Source: Ascochyta rabiei
Taxonomy: Eukaryota > Ascomycota > Dothideomycetes > Pleosporales > Didymellaceae
Direction of reading: 5' to 3'
Length of the DNA: 64,000 bases
NCBI RefSeq assembly: GCF_004011695.2
Contig: NC_082408.1
Location: 2,093,501-2,157,500, forward strand
Positions within the stretch are counted from its first letter, which is position 1. Every line of letters starts with the position of its first letter. Below the pieces are notes generated by a model. It saw only the letters and a list, made by a program, of their open reading frames with translations, made no database searches and was not told the origin of the DNA. A program made the translations under genes and the position numbers. Below are positions 63,434-64,000 of this stretch, piece by piece.

Positions 63434-64000
63434 TCAGTTCCTACCCAACCCAAACCGACTCCCCAGCGTCCCAAACCGCTCACTCGGCGCACTCTTCGTC
63501 GGACTCTGCGCGGCAACCTGCGCGCCCTCCTGGCACTTCTCCAGCAGAATCGCGCCCTTGAGCTGATCCACCTTGCCGTACTTTTTATTCCTCTGACTGA
63601 TATCGTAGAACTCGAGGCCATCGTCCGTGCCCATGAGCGCAACCGTCTGCGTCAGCTCATCGAGGTTCTCCATCAGGATTGGGTTGCCGAGGCTCTCGAC
63701 AAAGGAGACGAGGTACTGCGTGTCGGTCGCGAGCGAGGCGACGGCAGAGGGCGTGATGCGCTTGACCGACTCGTCGAGGGTGAGGGCCAGGATGGCGGTC
63801 GAGGCGTGCGATAGGGCGTCGAAGTAGATGAATTCCTTGACGTCGGTGGGGAGCGCTAGCAGCACCGAGCTCATGATGTTGCTCAGGTAGCGTGTCAGCT
63901 CGAGCATGTACTCGCTTGGCTCGGTGGCGGGCTTGCTGGCCATCCAGTCGTACTCGGCCGTCTCGATCAGGTCGTCGATCTTGGAGTTGACGAGCTCGAA
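63434..64000 (-). CDS. SEC15: Exocyst subunit SEC15, C-terminal part
   Basis: The frame is open to the right edge, so the N-terminal part lies outside the window. The visible 188 residues begin FELVNSKIDDLIETAEYDW and continue MASKPATEPSEYMLELTRYL, LLALPTDVKEFIYFDALSH, LTLDESVKRITPSAVASLATD, YLVSFVESLGNP, with a basic end GSRFGLGRN. This is the pattern of the Sec15 C-terminal helical domain, which binds the Rab GTPase Sec4 and tethers secretory vesicles at growth sites. It converges on RAI1, with 81 bp between stops. Confidence 0.9.
   Translation of the reverse strand, partial: FELVNSKIDDLIETAEYDWMASKPATEPSEYMLELTRYLSNIMSSVLLALPTDVKEFIYFDALSHASTAILALTLDESVKRITPSAVASLATDTQYLVSFVESLGNPILMENLDELTQTVALMGTDDGLEFYDISQRNKKYGKVDQLKGAILLEKCQEGAQVAAQSPTKSAPSERFGTLGSRFGLGRN

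Noticed and set aside
62716..63642. 308-codon minus-strand frame over RAI1
   Set aside because: It is antisense to the conserved RAI1 catalytic domain and has no domain of its own.
53..64000. tRNA, rRNA, riboswitch and CRISPR signals
   Set aside because: No convincing T-loop/anticodon arrangement, rRNA core, thiamine riboswitch core or spaced direct-repeat array was found by reading; a covariance-model scan would be needed to exclude a tRNA fully.

Overview
The window is nuclear DNA of a filamentous ascomycete (Pezizomycotina). Short GT-AG introns of about 46-100 nt with CTAAC/CTGAC-like branch sites, compact promoters, orthologues of typical ascomycete genes (LIN1, UFD1, DCP1, HSF1, STE3, MEI2, RAI1, SEC15, RMP1) and a transposon whose internal stops look like repeat-induced point mutation (RIP) all point that way. 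A Dothideomycete is my guess, from overall gene style only. No tRNA, rRNA, CRISPR array or bacterial-type operon was seen.

Left part (1-33 kb), mostly conserved genes. A repeat-rich 2.2 kb leader region lies beside a gene cut by the left edge. Then follow LIN1 (GYF domain), UFD1, a divergent pair of small paralogous genes, an inositol polyphosphate 5-phosphatase, DCP1, a stand-alone glycinamide ribonucleotide synthetase, HSF1, an FHA-domain kinase of the Chk2/Rad53 type, the 25-residue ribosomal protein eL41, the STE3 pheromone receptor, a conserved membrane protein, an HSL-type esterase and a P5B-type ATPase (YPK9/ATP13A2 family). Many of these need exon reconstruction, and I give the splice sites that restore frame and motif.

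Middle part (33-52 kb), accessory in character. It holds a GNAT acetyltransferase, a newly recognised three-exon small gene, a stretch of decayed coding sequence, an MFS transporter, and a complete but inactivated 1,437-bp DNA transposon with 59-bp terminal inverted repeats. Next are a membrane-anchored M24 metallopeptidase, an UPF0303/HbpS-like protein and a membrane-anchored protein with two aspartic-protease-like D-T-G motifs. Then comes a block of three unusual genes: an ankyrin-CorA fusion, a membrane protein of unknown family, and a trypsin-like protein with a C-terminal zinc-finger-like tail. This block is the best candidate for an undescribed system.

Right part (52-64 kb). A KANL3/TEX30-type hydrolase and RMP1 are followed by a gene-poor 3.7 kb stretch with one possible small gene. 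Then come MEI2, a small unknown protein, RAI1 (5'-end RNA quality control) and the C-terminus of SEC15. RNA-processing factors are numerous (LIN1, DCP1, RMP1, MEI2, RAI1), but they are separate transcription units and I see no sign that they form a cluster by function.
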